This document shows positions 35,700 to 46,089 of a stretch of 64,000 nt of DNA, one piece after another. Source of the DNA: Zestomonas insulae (GTDB taxonomy: Bacteria > Pseudomonadota > Gammaproteobacteria > Pseudomonadales > Pseudomonadaceae); the NCBI RefSeq assembly GCF_016901015.1, contig NZ_JAFEUP010000001.1, positions 868,001 through 932,000 of the forward strand. The letters run 5' to 3'. A program made the translations under genes and the position numbers. The number at the start of each line of letters is the position of its first letter. Position 1 is the stretch's first letter. The notes beneath the pieces are model-generated. The model made no database searches. It was not told the origin of the DNA and saw only the letters and a list, made by a program, of their open reading frames with translations.

Positions 35700-37004
35700 T
35701 CAGACCAGTTGCTCGACGCGGAGACGGACGACACTGCCGACCACGTCGTTGAGTGCTTCCAGGGCGCTGATCGCTTCGTTGATCTGCGCCTCGCGCACGC
35801 GATGGGTGACCAGGATCATCGGCACCAGGCCATCGTGCTCCTCGGCTTCCTTCTGCATGATCGACTCGATGTTGATCCCGCGCTCGGAGAGAATGCTCGC
35901 CACCTGGGCCAGCACGCCCGGGTGATCCTTGGCCTGGATGCGCAGGTAATAGGCGCTCTCGCAGGCCTCGATGGCGAGGATCGGGTGATCGGACAGCGCG
36001 TCCGGCTGGAACGCCAGGTGCGGCACGCGGTTTTCCGGGTCGGTGGTCAGTGCACGGACCACGTCGACCAGGTCGGCAACCACCGACGAGGCGGTCGGCT
36101 CCATGCCGGCGCCAGCGCCGTAGAACAGCGTCGATCCGGCAGCATCGCCATTGACCATTACCGCGTTCATCACGCCGTTGACGTTGGCGATCAGGCGGTC
36201 GGCGGGGATCAGCGTCGGGTGCACACGCAGCTCGATGCCGGCGTCGGTGCGCCGCGCTACGCCGAGGTGCTTGATGCGGTAGCCCAGCGCTTCGGCGTAG
36301 TTGACGTCGGCACTGGTCAGTTTGCTGATGCCTTCGGTGTAGGCCTTGTCGAACTGCAGCGGAATGCCGAAGGCGATCGAGGCGAGGATGGTCAGCTTGT
36401 GCGCAGCGTCGATACCCTCGACGTCGAAGGTCGGATCGGCTTCGGCGTAGCCGAGTGCCTGGGCTTCCTTGAGCACGTCGTCGAAGGCACGGCCTTTCTC
36501 GCGCATTTCGCTCAAGATGAAGTTGCCAGTACCGTTGATGATGCCGGCCAGCCAGTTGATGCGGTTGCCGGCCAGACCCTCGCGGATCGCCTTGATCACC
36601 GGGATGCCACCAGCCACGGCGGCTTCGAAGGCAACGATGACGCCCTTCTCGCGCGCCTTGGCGAAGATTTCGTTGCCGTGCACGGCGATCAGCGCCTTGT
36701 TGGCGGTGACCACGTGCTTGCCGTTGTCGATAGCTTGCAGCACCAGGTCACGGGCAATGGTGTAGCCGCCGATCAGCTCGATGACCACATCGATGTCCGG
36801 GTTGCTGGCCACCGCGAAGACATCGTTGGTAATCGGGGTGCCGGTAATGTCGCACTGCGGGTTCTGCGAACGCAGGGCAATCTGCGCCACTTCGATGCCA
36901 CGCCCGGCACGCCGCGCGATTTCCTCGGCGTTGCGCTTGAGCACGTTGAAGGTACCGCCACCGACGGTACCCAGCCCACAGATGCCAACTTTGACCGGTT
37001 TCAC
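35700..37004 (-). CDS. hom: Homoserine dehydrogenase
   Basis: 434 residues. N-terminal NAD(P)-binding GLGTVGGGTFNVL (about 10-22), catalytic domain with AFEAAVAGGIPVIKAIREG and the family signature region AYTEGISKLTSADVNYAEALGY-like (split here as two shorter parts), and a C-terminal ACT domain (HPGVLAQVASILSERG) for threonine feedback. It reduces aspartate semialdehyde to homoserine, then thrC follows. dsbC lies upstream on the same strand. Confidence 0.98.
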   Translation of the reverse strand: MKPVKVGICGLGTVGGGTFNVLKRNAEEIARRAGRGIEVAQIALRSQNPQCDITGTPITNDVFAVASNPDIDVVIELIGGYTIARDLVLQAIDNGKHVVTANKALIAVHGNEIFAKAREKGVIVAFEAAVAGGIPVIKAIREGLAGNRINWLAGIINGTGNFILSEMREKGRAFDDVLKEAQALGYAEADPTFDVEGIDAAHKLTILASIAFGIPLQFDKAYTEGISKLTSADVNYAEALGYRIKHLGVARRTDAGIELRVHPTLIPADRLIANVNGVMNAVMVNGDAAGSTLFYGAGAGMEPTASSVVADLVDVVRALTTDPENRVPHLAFQPDALSDHPILAIEACESAYYLRIQAKDHPGVLAQVASILSERGINIESIMQKEAEEHDGLVPMILVTHRVREAQINEAISALEALNDVVGSVVRLRVEQLV

Positions 37005-37065
37005 ACTCGACTCCCCATCTGCACTGCGTAAAACGGCCGAGCGATGCCCGGCCGTGAATTCTGAA

Positions 37066-37091
37066 GGAGCCGCACCTTACGAAGCGGCTCC
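37066..37091 (-). terminator. Hairpin between dsbC and hom
   Basis: Stem GGAGCCGC (37066-37073) and GCGGCTCC (37084-37091) with a 10-base loop in the gap between dsbC and hom. There is no T-run, so it is a possible attenuator or stabiliser rather than a firm terminator. Confidence 0.45.
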
Positions 37092-37120
37092 CTATTAGTC
37101 AATCGGCTGCAAGCCGCGAA

Positions 37121-37846
37121 TTACTTGGCCTCAAGCGCCAGTTTGGCGAGTTGCGGCGCCGGCTGGTAGCCAGGAATCATCTGGCCATTGCCGAGCACGA
37201 TCGCCGGGGTGCCCTGCACACCGATGGTCTGGCCCAGCGCGTACTGCTTGGCCACCGGGTTGTCGCACTTGGCCGCCGGCAGTTCTTCGCGCGACTTGGC
37301 CATGTTCATCGCCGCCTGACGGTCCTTCGCGCACCACACGCTGACCAGGGTGTTGTAGCCGTGGCTGTCGATGCCCTGACGCGGGAACGCCACGTAGCGC
37401 ACTTCGATGCCACGACGGTTGAGCTCGGCCACTTCGCTGTGCAGCTTCTGGCAGTAGCCGCAGTCGGTATCGGTGAACACGGTGATGTGCGCCTTCGGCT
37501 CCTTCGGCGCGAAGACCACCATCTCGGAAGTCGGAATCGCGTTGATTTCCTTGGCGATGCCTTTGCTTTCCGCCTGCTCGGTGAGGTTGACCGCCTGGCC
37601 ATCCTTGAACTGGTAGAGGTAGCCCTGCATCAGGTACTGGCCGTCGGCGCTGGCGTACAGCTGACGCCCGCCCTTGAGGTGGACCTGGTAGATGCCGCTC
37701 ATCGGGCTTTCCGCGATGGCTTCGATCGGCAGGTCGGGTTGCAGGGTTTTCAGGGTGCTGCGAATCGCCTGGTCCGGGTCAGCGGCAAGGGTCACGGTGC
37801 TGGCCAGGCCGAAGGCGGCGGCAGCGAGAATTCGGGTCACGCGCAT
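37121..37846 (-). CDS. dsbC: Thiol:disulfide interchange protein DsbC
   Basis: 241-residue periplasmic disulfide isomerase. Signal peptide 1-21 (cleaved after VTLA); N-terminal dimerisation domain (about 25-80) and a C-terminal thioredoxin domain with the active-site CGYC at 129-132 and the cis-Pro region GVQGTPAIVL. AGGAG lies 6 bases before the ATG at 37846. It lies downstream of xerD as in other Pseudomonas, upstream of hom. Confidence 0.97.
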   Translation of the reverse strand: MRVTRILAAAAFGLASTVTLAADPDQAIRSTLKTLQPDLPIEAIAESPMSGIYQVHLKGGRQLYASADGQYLMQGYLYQFKDGQAVNLTEQAESKGIAKEINAIPTSEMVVFAPKEPKAHITVFTDTDCGYCQKLHSEVAELNRRGIEVRYVAFPRQGIDSHGYNTLVSVWCAKDRQAAMNMAKSREELPAAKCDNPVAKQYALGQTIGVQGTPAIVLGNGQMIPGYQPAPQLAKLALEAK

Positions 37847-37945
37847 GGGTACTCCTGTCGAGCGACGGGTGGGTGTTGCGGATGGACGAAGACTACCACA
37901 GAAGGCCCGGCGGGCCGACGACAGCAGGTCGGCGACCACTGGTCA

Positions 37946-38842
37946 TCAACCGCGCGGATGATGCCGCGCATGCAGCTCCTGCAGGCGCGCCTTGGCGATG
38001 TGGGTGTAGATCTGCGTGGTCGACAGATCGCTGTGGCCGAGGAGCATCTGCACGGTGCGCAGGTCGGCGCCGTGATTGAGCAGGTGGGTGGCGAAAGCAT
38101 GTCGCAGAGTGTGCGGCGACAGCGACTTGCCGATGCCGGCAACCGCGGCCTGGTGCTTGATCCGGTGCCAGAAGGTCTGCCGGGTCATCTGCTCGCCGCG
38201 CTGACTGGGAAACAACACATCGCTCGGCTTGCCGGCGAGCAGCAGCGGCCGCGCCTCGCGCACGTAACGCTCGATCCACACGATGGCTTCTTCGCCGAGC
38301 GGCACCAGGCGCTCCTTGCGGCCCTTGCCGAACACCTTGAGCACGCCCTGGCGCAGGTTGACCTGCTCGAACGTCAGCGCGATCAGTTCGCTGACCCGCA
38401 GGCCGCAGGCGTAGAGCACCTCGAGCATGGCGCGGTCGCGCAGCCCGATCGGGTCTTCCAGCTCGGGGGCGGCCAGCAAGGCCTCGACATCCGCCTCGCT
38501 GAGCGATTTCGGCAGCGGCCGGCCGATGTGCGGCAGCTCGACCTGCAGGGTCGGATCGTTGCTGATCAGCCCCTCGCTGAGCAGGAAGCGGTAGAAGCCG
38601 CGCAGCCCGGAAAGAAAGCGTGCGGTGGAGCGCGCCACATAGCCCGCGCCGAGGCGCCAGGCGAGGTGATCGAGGATCGCGTCGCGACCGACCGCCGCCA
38701 GCTCCAGGCCTCGCCCCTGCAGCCAGCCATTGAAGTGCGCAAGGTCGCTGCGATAAGCCGAACGGGTGTGCTCGGACAGGCCTTTCTCCAGCCACAGATT
38801 GTCAAGGAAACGGTCGATCAGGGGGTGATCCAGGGCGGGCAT
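37946..38842 (-). CDS. xerD: Tyrosine recombinase XerD
   Basis: 298 residues, the standard XerD length. N-terminal SAM-like DNA-binding domain (about 5-88); catalytic domain with the conserved Arg in ACGLRVSELI, HTLRHAFATHLL (His and Arg), and LGHSDLSTTQIYTH with the nucleophile Tyr. It resolves chromosome dimers at dif together with XerC. It ends 100 bp before the start of dsbC. Confidence 0.98.
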   Translation of the reverse strand: MPALDHPLIDRFLDNLWLEKGLSEHTRSAYRSDLAHFNGWLQGRGLELAAVGRDAILDHLAWRLGAGYVARSTARFLSGLRGFYRFLLSEGLISNDPTLQVELPHIGRPLPKSLSEADVEALLAAPELEDPIGLRDRAMLEVLYACGLRVSELIALTFEQVNLRQGVLKVFGKGRKERLVPLGEEAIVWIERYVREARPLLLAGKPSDVLFPSQRGEQMTRQTFWHRIKHQAAVAGIGKSLSPHTLRHAFATHLLNHGADLRTVQMLLGHSDLSTTQIYTHIAKARLQELHARHHPRG

Positions 38843-38926
38843 GGCGGGGCTGTATCTATGGACGAGGCACCGCTAGTCTTTCATAGCCTGGCCACGTAGG
38901 GCCAGGCGTTCGCACAAGGACGCAAG

Positions 38927-40747
38927 ATGAACGAAGAACAGATTTTGCTCGCCGTCGGCGGCATCGGCGGCGTGGCGTTGGCCTGCCAATGGCTGGCCTG
39001 GCGCCTGCGGCTCCCGGCGATTCTGTTTCTCCTGCTCAGCGGCATTCTCGCCGGCCCGATTCTCGGCTGGCTCGATCCTCAAGCGCTGTTCGGCCAGCTG
39101 CTGTTTCCACTGGTCTCGCTGTCCGTCGCCCTGATCCTGTTCGAGGGCAGCCTGACCCTGCGCTTCAGCGAATGGCACGAGATCGGCAGCGTGGTGCGGC
39201 GCATGGTGACCCTCGGCGCACTCGCCACCGGCGCGGTGATCGCGGTCACTACCCACTACCTGCTCGATTTTCGCTGGCCGATGGCGGTGCTGTTCGGCGC
39301 GCTGACCCTGGTCACCGGCCCCACCGTGATTGTGCCGATGCTCCGCGTGGTGCGCCCCAAGGCCTCGATCGCCAACATCCTGCGCTGGGAAGGCATCGTC
39401 ATCGACCCGATCGGCGCGCTGTTCGCGGTGGTGGTGTTCAGCTACATCGTCGCCAGCGACGAGGCCAGCGGGCTGCTGCTCAGCCTGCGCATCTTCGCCG
39501 CGGTGATTCTCTGCGGCAGCCTGTTCGGCCTGGCCGGCGGCTGGCTGTTCGGCCAGGTCCTGCGCCGCCACTGGCTGCCGGAATACCTGCACAACCTGGC
39601 CGCCCTCGCCGCGGTGCTTGGCGTATTCATCGCCGCCAATCTCAGCGTGCACGAATCAGGGTTGCTCGCGGTGACGGTGATGGGCATGCGCCTGGCCAAC
39701 ATGCAGGGCGTCGATGTGCAGCCGATCCTGCACTTCAAGGAGAACCTCAGCGTGCTGCTGATCTCCGGCCTGTTCATCCTGCTCGCCGCGCGCCTCGACC
39801 TGCAGGCGCTGCTGGCGCTGGGGCCGCAGGTGCTGTTGCTGCTACTGGTCATCCAGTTCGTCGCCCGGCCGCTGTGCGTGGCGCTCTCGACTTACGGCTC
39901 GAGCCTCGGCTGGCGCGAGCGCCTGCTGCTGTCCTGGGTCGCGCCACGCGGGATTGTCGCCGCCGCAGTGTCGGCGATCTTCGCCATGCGCCTGAGTGAA
40001 TCGGGGCATGCCGACGCGGCACTGCTGGTGCCACTGACCTTCGCCGTGATCATCGGCACCGTGCTGCTGCAAAGCGCCACCGCGCGGCCGCTGGCGCGCC
40101 TGCTGAAGGTCGCCGAACCGGCGCCGAACGGCTTTCTCATCGTCGGCGCGCACCGCCCTGCCCGCGAGCTGGCCAGCGCCCTGCAACAGCTCGGCTGCCG
40201 AGTCCTGCTCACCGATTCCAGCTGGGAGAACGTCAGTGCCGCGCGCATGGAGAACCTGCCCACCTACTTCGGTAATCCGGCCTCGCAGCACGCCGACGCC
40301 CACCTCGACCTGGTCGGCCTCGGCCGCCTGCTCGCCTTGTCACCGGCGGGCGAACTCAACGCCTTGGCCTGCATGCGCTTTCGCCACGACTTTGGCCATC
40401 GCCGCTTGTTCAGCCTGGCCAGCAGCCTCGAACGCAGCCTCAGTGACAAGCACCGCGCCAGTGGCCAGCACCGCGGCCAGTTGCTCGGCAGCCAGCCACT
40501 GACCTACGGGCAGCTCGCCAGCCGCCTGAGCCAGGGCGCCGAGCTGTACACCACCACCTTGACCCCGGGTTTCGGCTGGAGCGACTACCAAGCCCTGCAT
40601 GGTGAACGCGCCTGCCTGCTGTTCGCCCGCAACGCCGAAGGCTGGGTGCACGTGGTGACACCGGAATTCGACCAGCAGCCGCAGCCGGGCTGGGTGCTGG
40701 TGGCGGTGATCGACAAGGGCCCGGACGCCGACCACCCGTCGCCGTAG
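38927..40747 (+). CDS. Na+/H+ antiporter, CPA1 type with C-terminal TrkA-like domain
   Basis: 606 residues. About 12 membrane helices form the antiporter (ASIANILRWEGIVIDPIGALFAVV shows the conserved ion-binding Asp region, split around residues 148-170), followed by a cytosolic Rossmann-like domain (about 398-480, NGFLIVGAHRPARELASAL) resembling TrkA-N/RCK and a further C-terminal domain. It exchanges cations for protons, likely in pH or salt adaptation; the soluble domain may bind nucleotides. It is divergent from xerD. Confidence 0.93.
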   Translation: MNEEQILLAVGGIGGVALACQWLAWRLRLPAILFLLLSGILAGPILGWLDPQALFGQLLFPLVSLSVALILFEGSLTLRFSEWHEIGSVVRRMVTLGALATGAVIAVTTHYLLDFRWPMAVLFGALTLVTGPTVIVPMLRVVRPKASIANILRWEGIVIDPIGALFAVVVFSYIVASDEASGLLLSLRIFAAVILCGSLFGLAGGWLFGQVLRRHWLPEYLHNLAALAAVLGVFIAANLSVHESGLLAVTVMGMRLANMQGVDVQPILHFKENLSVLLISGLFILLAARLDLQALLALGPQVLLLLLVIQFVARPLCVALSTYGSSLGWRERLLLSWVAPRGIVAAAVSAIFAMRLSESGHADAALLVPLTFAVIIGTVLLQSATARPLARLLKVAEPAPNGFLIVGAHRPARELASALQQLGCRVLLTDSSWENVSAARMENLPTYFGNPASQHADAHLDLVGLGRLLALSPAGELNALACMRFRHDFGHRRLFSLASSLERSLSDKHRASGQHRGQLLGSQPLTYGQLASRLSQGAELYTTTLTPGFGWSDYQALHGERACLLFARNAEGWVHVVTPEFDQQPQPGWVLVAVIDKGPDADHPSP

Positions 40748-40857
40748 CTCGGCTTCGGCGCCGCCAGCCGTCGTCACCCTATCTTTGGTCGGGTGACTTC
40801 CGCGGCGCGGCGCCACATGATTGCACATAGCCACCAACTCGCGCCGCGGACCTTTCC

Positions 40858-41538
40858 ATGCCCAGCCATCAGAACTCCCGTCTTGGCCAGATTCTTCTCA
40901 ACAAAGGCTTGATCGACCGCGTCCAGCTGGACGCTGCCATCGGCCTGCAAATAACCAGCGGCAAGCGGCTCGGCGAAATTCTCCTCGAACAGGGTCTGCT
41001 GAACTCGCGGCAGTTGAGCCGGGCGCTGAAGAAGCAGAACAACCTGCGCTTGGCCGCGACGCTGGTCGCCGCCCTGCTCAGCCCGTTCCAGCTGGCCAGC
41101 GCGGACATCCAGCGCATGCAACCGAGCAGCAGCGCGACCCGCCAGGAAACCCCGCGCGGACTGAAGCCGCTGAGCGATCGCGAGATGAGCAGCATCAACG
41201 CCCAGGGCCTCGACGATGCGCTGCAGGGTCTGTTCCTGCAGGCCGAAAACGGCGACGGGGTGGCCACCGTGAAGCAGCTCGCCAAACTGGTGATGCCGGT
41301 GCTGGACAGCCTGGAGGCGGAAACCACGCTGACAGATGTGCGCTACGACACCCATGCGGCACTGCCGCAGATCAACGCTGACGGCTCGGTGAACGTGCGC
41401 CTGCCCAGCTCGATCGGCGAACTGCGCTTCGACAACATCCGCGTCGCCGGCGCGCCCAGCCAGCAGAGCTTCGGCAGCCTGGCGCTGAACAATATCGACC
41501 TGTCGCAGGCGTCGCTGAAGATCAGCCTGCGCCCCTGA
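40858..41538 (+). CDS. MshEN-domain protein with hydrophobic segment, 226 aa
   Basis: Two back-to-back 24-residue repeats open the protein: residues 8-31 and 37-60 both fit RLGxx(LVI)(LVI)xxG(LVI)(LVI)xxxxLxxxLxxQ-type spacing (RLGQILLNKGLI and RLGEILLEQGLL at their starts, Gln31 and Gln60 at their ends). This is the cyclic di-GMP-binding pattern of MshEN, normally fused to PilB/GspE-type ATPases. Here it is followed by one hydrophobic stretch (about 63-82, LRLAATLVAALLSPFQLASA) and a roughly 140-residue domain starting with LKPLSDREMSSINAQG. No ATPase. Ends at a strong terminator. Function unknown; c-di-GMP binding is inferred. Confidence 0.88.
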   Translation: MPSHQNSRLGQILLNKGLIDRVQLDAAIGLQITSGKRLGEILLEQGLLNSRQLSRALKKQNNLRLAATLVAALLSPFQLASADIQRMQPSSSATRQETPRGLKPLSDREMSSINAQGLDDALQGLFLQAENGDGVATVKQLAKLVMPVLDSLEAETTLTDVRYDTHAALPQINADGSVNVRLPSSIGELRFDNIRVAGAPSQQSFGSLALNNIDLSQASLKISLRP

Positions 41539-41550
41539 GCGCCGCGATCC

Positions 41551-41579
41551 AAAAAGGGCGCCCGCAGGCGCCCTTTTTT
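41551..41579. terminator. Bidirectional rho-independent terminator after the MshEN gene
   Basis: AAAAAGGGCGCC, loop CGCA, GGCGCCC then a seven-base T-run. The A-run on the left makes it functional on both strands. Confidence 0.95.
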
Positions 41580-41621
41580 ATCTGGCTGTCGCCAGGCCAA
41601 TCCCGTCTTGCCCCCAGAACG

Positions 41622-41648
41622 AAAAAAGCAGCCCGGAGGCTGCTTTTT
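41622..41648 (-). terminator. Rho-independent terminator of the rpsP-rplS operon
   Basis: GCAGCC, loop, GGCTGC stem flanked by A- and T-runs, about 15 bases after the rplS stop on the minus strand. Confidence 0.95.
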
Positions 41649-41662
41649 CTGGAACGACTGGC

Positions 41663-42013
41663 TTAGACCAGTTTTTCCTTGATGCGCGCTGCCTTGCCGG
41701 ACAGGTCGCGGAGGTAGTACAGCTTGGCCTTGCGCACGTCGCCGCGGCGCTTGACGCTGATGCTGTCAACCAGCGGGGAGTAGGTCTGGAAGGTACGCTC
41801 GACGCCTACACCGTTGGAGATCTTACGCACGGTGAACGCGCTGTTCAGACCGCGGTTGCGCTTGCCGATAACCACGCCTTCGAAGGCCTGCAGACGCTGA
41901 CGGTCGCCTTCCTTCACTTTGACTTGCACGATTACGGTGTCGCCCGGGGCGAACGCCGGAATCTCTTTGGTCATCTGTTCAGCTTCGAGTTGCTGAATGA
42001 TTTTGTTGGTCAT
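41663..42013 (-). CDS. rplS: 50S ribosomal protein L19
   Basis: 116 residues, normal L19 length, beginning [31 protein letters not shown] sequence; conserved core [25 protein letters not shown] (shown only in part) is intact. The start at 42013 has AGGAG 7 bases upstream; the frame stays open further upstream but that is not coding. Last gene of rpsP-rimM-trmD-rplS. Confidence 0.98.
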   Translation of the reverse strand: MTNKIIQQLEAEQMTKEIPAFAPGDTVIVQVKVKEGDRQRLQAFEGVVIGKRNRGLNSAFTVRKISNGVGVERTFQTYSPLVDSISVKRRGDVRKAKLYYLRDLSGKAARIKEKLV

Positions 42014-42056
42014 CGCTATGCTCCTAAGACCAGCCGTCAGGCCAGCCATCGATACG

Positions 42057-42809
42057 TTAACTATCGTCCCGCTGGCGGAGGTATTCCGCCAACAGCGCTT
42101 GTTCTTCTCCAGAAAGCGAGCGGCTATCCAGAAGATCAGCACGGCGTTCGTAGGTCCGTCCCACGGACTGCTGCAAACGCCAACGCCGGATGTGTTCGTG
42201 ATTGCCGCCAAGCAGCACCTCAGGAACACGTCGCCCCGCATACACCTCAGGTCGGGTGTAGTGCGGGCAGTCGAGCAGGCCGTCGGTAAACGAGTCCTCC
42301 TCGGCAGAATTCACATGCCCCAATGCACCGGGCAGCAAACGCGTCACCGCATCGATCAGCACCATGGCCGGCAGCTCGCCACCGGACAGAACATAGTCAC
42401 CGATCGACCATTCCTCATCGACATGCGCTTCAATGAAGCGCTCGTCGATGCCTTCATATCGCCCGGCGATGAGGATCAACGCCTCCTCGCTCGCCAGTTC
42501 TCGGACCGCCGACTGTGTCAGCGGGCGGCCCTGCGGCGACAGGTAAATCACCTTCGCCGGCCCCTCGATCGCTTGCTTGGCATCCAGCAGCGCATCCTCG
42601 AGCGGCTTGATCTTCATCACCATGCCGGGACCGCCGCCGAACGGCCGGTCGTCGACCGTGTGATGACGATCCGTGGTGTAGCTGCGCGGGTTCCAGCACG
42701 TCAGCTGCAGCAGTCCCTGCTTCACCGCGCGACTGGTAATGCCGTAGTCGCTGATCGCGGCGAACATCTCGGGGAACAGGGTAATGACTTCGACACGCAG
42801 GTTAGCCAT
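42057..42809 (-). CDS. trmD: tRNA (guanine-N1)-methyltransferase
   Basis: 250 residues. It methylates G37 of tRNAs to keep reading frame. Knotted SPOUT-fold motifs are present: [28 protein letters not shown] (in part), [16 protein letters not shown] and [19 protein letters not shown]. Start at 42809 ([12 protein letters not shown]) is the family start; the longer upstream frame overlaps rimM. Third gene of its operon. Confidence 0.98.
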   Translation of the reverse strand: MANLRVEVITLFPEMFAAISDYGITSRAVKQGLLQLTCWNPRSYTTDRHHTVDDRPFGGGPGMVMKIKPLEDALLDAKQAIEGPAKVIYLSPQGRPLTQSAVRELASEEALILIAGRYEGIDERFIEAHVDEEWSIGDYVLSGGELPAMVLIDAVTRLLPGALGHVNSAEEDSFTDGLLDCPHYTRPEVYAGRRVPEVLLGGNHEHIRRWRLQQSVGRTYERRADLLDSRSLSGEEQALLAEYLRQRDDS

Positions 42810-42829
42810 GTTTCGCACTGACCCGGGGT

Positions 42830-43366
42830 TCAGAAGTCCGCATCCCACTCCACCCGCATTTCGCCAGCGGCCAGGTCGATCTGCAGCACGCACTGGTCCG
42901 TATAGGGCAGCAAGCGCTCGCGATCATCCAGACTGCCGACGCAGGGTTTGACCACCATGACATCGTTCGAACCGGTCTCGAGCAGGTGATCGATACGGCC
43001 GAGCAGTTGCCCGAGCGGGTCGATGACCTTGAGTCCTTCCAGCTGATACCAGTAGTACTCGCCTTCGGCCAGTTGCGGCAACAGCGCACGAGCGATGCAG
43101 ATTTCGAAACCGCCGAAAGCACGTGCTTCCTCGCGGTCATCGAGACCCTTGAGCTTGGCCACCAGGACCTTGCCCTGCAGACGCCCCCGGACCAGCTCAA
43201 CCGTGCGGACCTCACCGTCACGCCGCAGCGTCCAGTGGGGGTAGTCCAGCAGGTTGTCGATCGGGTCGGTAAAGGAATACACCTTCACCTCGCCACGGAC
43301 GCCGTGCACCGAACCAATCTTGCCGATGACAATCAGGTCATCGGCCGGGGCTGGCGTCGCGCTCAT
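42830..43366 (-). CDS. rimM: Ribosome maturation factor RimM
   Basis: 178 residues: N-terminal RimM domain ([22 protein letters not shown]) and C-terminal PRC-barrel domain (about 98-175, [22 protein letters not shown]). It assists 16S rRNA processing and 30S head assembly with S19. Spaced 5 bp from rpsP upstream and 20 bp from trmD downstream. Confidence 0.97.
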   Translation of the reverse strand: MSATPAPADDLIVIGKIGSVHGVRGEVKVYSFTDPIDNLLDYPHWTLRRDGEVRTVELVRGRLQGKVLVAKLKGLDDREEARAFGGFEICIARALLPQLAEGEYYWYQLEGLKVIDPLGQLLGRIDHLLETGSNDVMVVKPCVGSLDDRERLLPYTDQCVLQIDLAAGEMRVEWDADF

Positions 43367-43371
43367 AGGGC

Positions 43372-43623
43372 TCAGGCAGCAGCCTTGGCAGCTTCCTTGA
43401 GCAGCTGAGCAACGCGCTCGGACGGCTGAGCGCCCTGGCCGAGCCAGTAGCTGGCGCGCTCTTGGTCAACGGACAGGCGCACTTCACCACCGGCAGCAAC
43501 CGGGTTGAAGAAACCGATGCGCTCAACGAAGCGACCATCGCGCGCATTGCGGCTGTTGGTCACGGTCAGGTGGTAGAACGGGCGCTTTTTAGAGCCGCCG
43601 CGAGCAAGACGGATAGTTACCAT
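43372..43623 (-). CDS. rpsP: 30S ribosomal protein S16
   Basis: 83 residues, [20 protein letters not shown] start is the S16 signature, with GFFNP and the normal length. The ATG is at 43623. First gene of rpsP-rimM-trmD-rplS, preceded by a sigma-70 promoter candidate. Confidence 0.98.
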   Translation of the reverse strand: MVTIRLARGGSKKRPFYHLTVTNSRNARDGRFVERIGFFNPVAAGGEVRLSVDQERASYWLGQGAQPSERVAQLLKEAAKAAA

Positions 43624-43697
43624 GTGAACATCGTTCCTGTAGTCGGTACTAGCAAATCTGGTCAATCATGCCGGACACGGGGCCCGAAAGGCCGCAT

Positions 43698-43725
43698 ATT
43701 CTAAGGGGTATCCCGCCGATTGCAA
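43698..43725 (-). promoter_or_regulatory. Candidate sigma-70 promoter of the rpsP operon
   Basis: On the minus strand TTGCAA (43725-43720), a 16-base spacer and TAGAAT (43703-43698), with an A/T-rich run just upstream of the -35 box resembling an UP element. The -10 box is about 75 bases before the rpsP ATG. Good match, position fits. Confidence 0.7.
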
Positions 43726-43756
43726 ATCAATTTTTCCACAGCAGCCAGGGCGGGCC

Positions 43757-45130
<1,374 letters not shown>

Positions 45131-45184
45131 GCGCGTTCCTTTCGGGCTCTGGCGAGCAGGGCTTGAGCTTGCAGCAGGCGGCGG

Positions 45185-45190
45185 ATTATA
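45185..45190 (-). promoter_or_regulatory. -10 box of a likely ffh promoter
   Basis: Perfect TATAAT on the minus strand, about 55 bases upstream of ffh. The -35 region is weak (near TGTCGG at 17-base spacing), so only the -10 element is called. Confidence 0.55.
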
Positions 45191-45288
45191 GCGAAGTGTC
45201 TCGGGCACCGACACAGGCTGCGGTCTTTCGTGAAAAGACCTTTGTATGCCAAACTCAACGCCTTTCGGGCCTCGTATTACAAGGATTT

Positions 45289-46089
45289 ATGCAGCCTCTG
45301 TTGCCCAGCCTCGCCGCCGCCGCGCTATACGCGATCGCCACCGCTTACCAGGCCCTGCGCCTGAGCGCCCGCCAGACGCCGGATCGGCGCCTTCTCCTCG
45401 CCCTCGGCATCCTGGCGCTGCTGGCCCACACTGGCGGCCTGCTGTTGCAGCTGATCACCCCGAGCGGACTGGTACTCGACTTCTTCAACGCCGCCAGCCT
45501 GATTGCCGCGGCGGTGATCGCCCTGACCCTGCTGGCCGCCACCCGCATCCCGGTGGAGAACCTGCTGCTGCTGCTCTTCCCGCTCGGCTGCCTGACCGTG
45601 TTGCTCGGCCAGTTTGCCCCGGAGGGCACGGTCCAGGGGATCAATGAGCAACCCGGCATCCTCGCCCACATCCTGCTGTCGATCCTCGCCTACGGCATGC
45701 TGACGATTGCCATGTTCCAATCGCTGCTTCTGCTGCTCCAGGACCATCAGCTCAAACACAAGCACCCGTCCGGGCTGATCAAGAACTTCCCACCACTGCA
45801 GACCATGGAAAGCCTGCTGTTCGGCTTCCTCTGGGCCGGCTGGCTGCTGCTGTCGCTGTCGCTGATTTCCGGCTGGCTGTTCCTCGACGACCTGTTCGCC
45901 CAGCACCTGGTGCACAAGACCCTGCTCGCCTGCGTGGCCTGGGTGATCTTCGCCGTGCTGCTGTGGGGTCGCCATCAGCGCGGCTGGCGCGGCCACAAGG
46001 CGATCCGCTGGACCCTGGCCGGCTTTTGCCTGCTGATGCTGGCCTACTTCGGCAGCAAGCTGGTGCGCGAATTCATCCTGCATATATGA
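45289..46089 (+). CDS. CcsA-like cytochrome c assembly family membrane protein (YpjD-like)
   Basis: 266 residues from the ATG at 45289 (MQPLLPSLAA), with AAGGA just upstream, though the spacing is short. About eight hydrophobic helices and a family-like HILLSILAYGMLTIAMFQSLLLL region. I do not see the tryptophan-rich WWD heme-handling motif of true CcsA/CcmC, so cytochrome assembly is not assured. Its stop overlaps the next gene's ATG by 4 bases (ATGA), and it is divergent from ffh. Confidence 0.86.
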   Translation: MQPLLPSLAAAALYAIATAYQALRLSARQTPDRRLLLALGILALLAHTGGLLLQLITPSGLVLDFFNAASLIAAAVIALTLLAATRIPVENLLLLLFPLGCLTVLLGQFAPEGTVQGINEQPGILAHILLSILAYGMLTIAMFQSLLLLLQDHQLKHKHPSGLIKNFPPLQTMESLLFGFLWAGWLLLSLSLISGWLFLDDLFAQHLVHKTLLACVAWVIFAVLLWGRHQRGWRGHKAIRWTLAGFCLLMLAYFGSKLVREFILHI

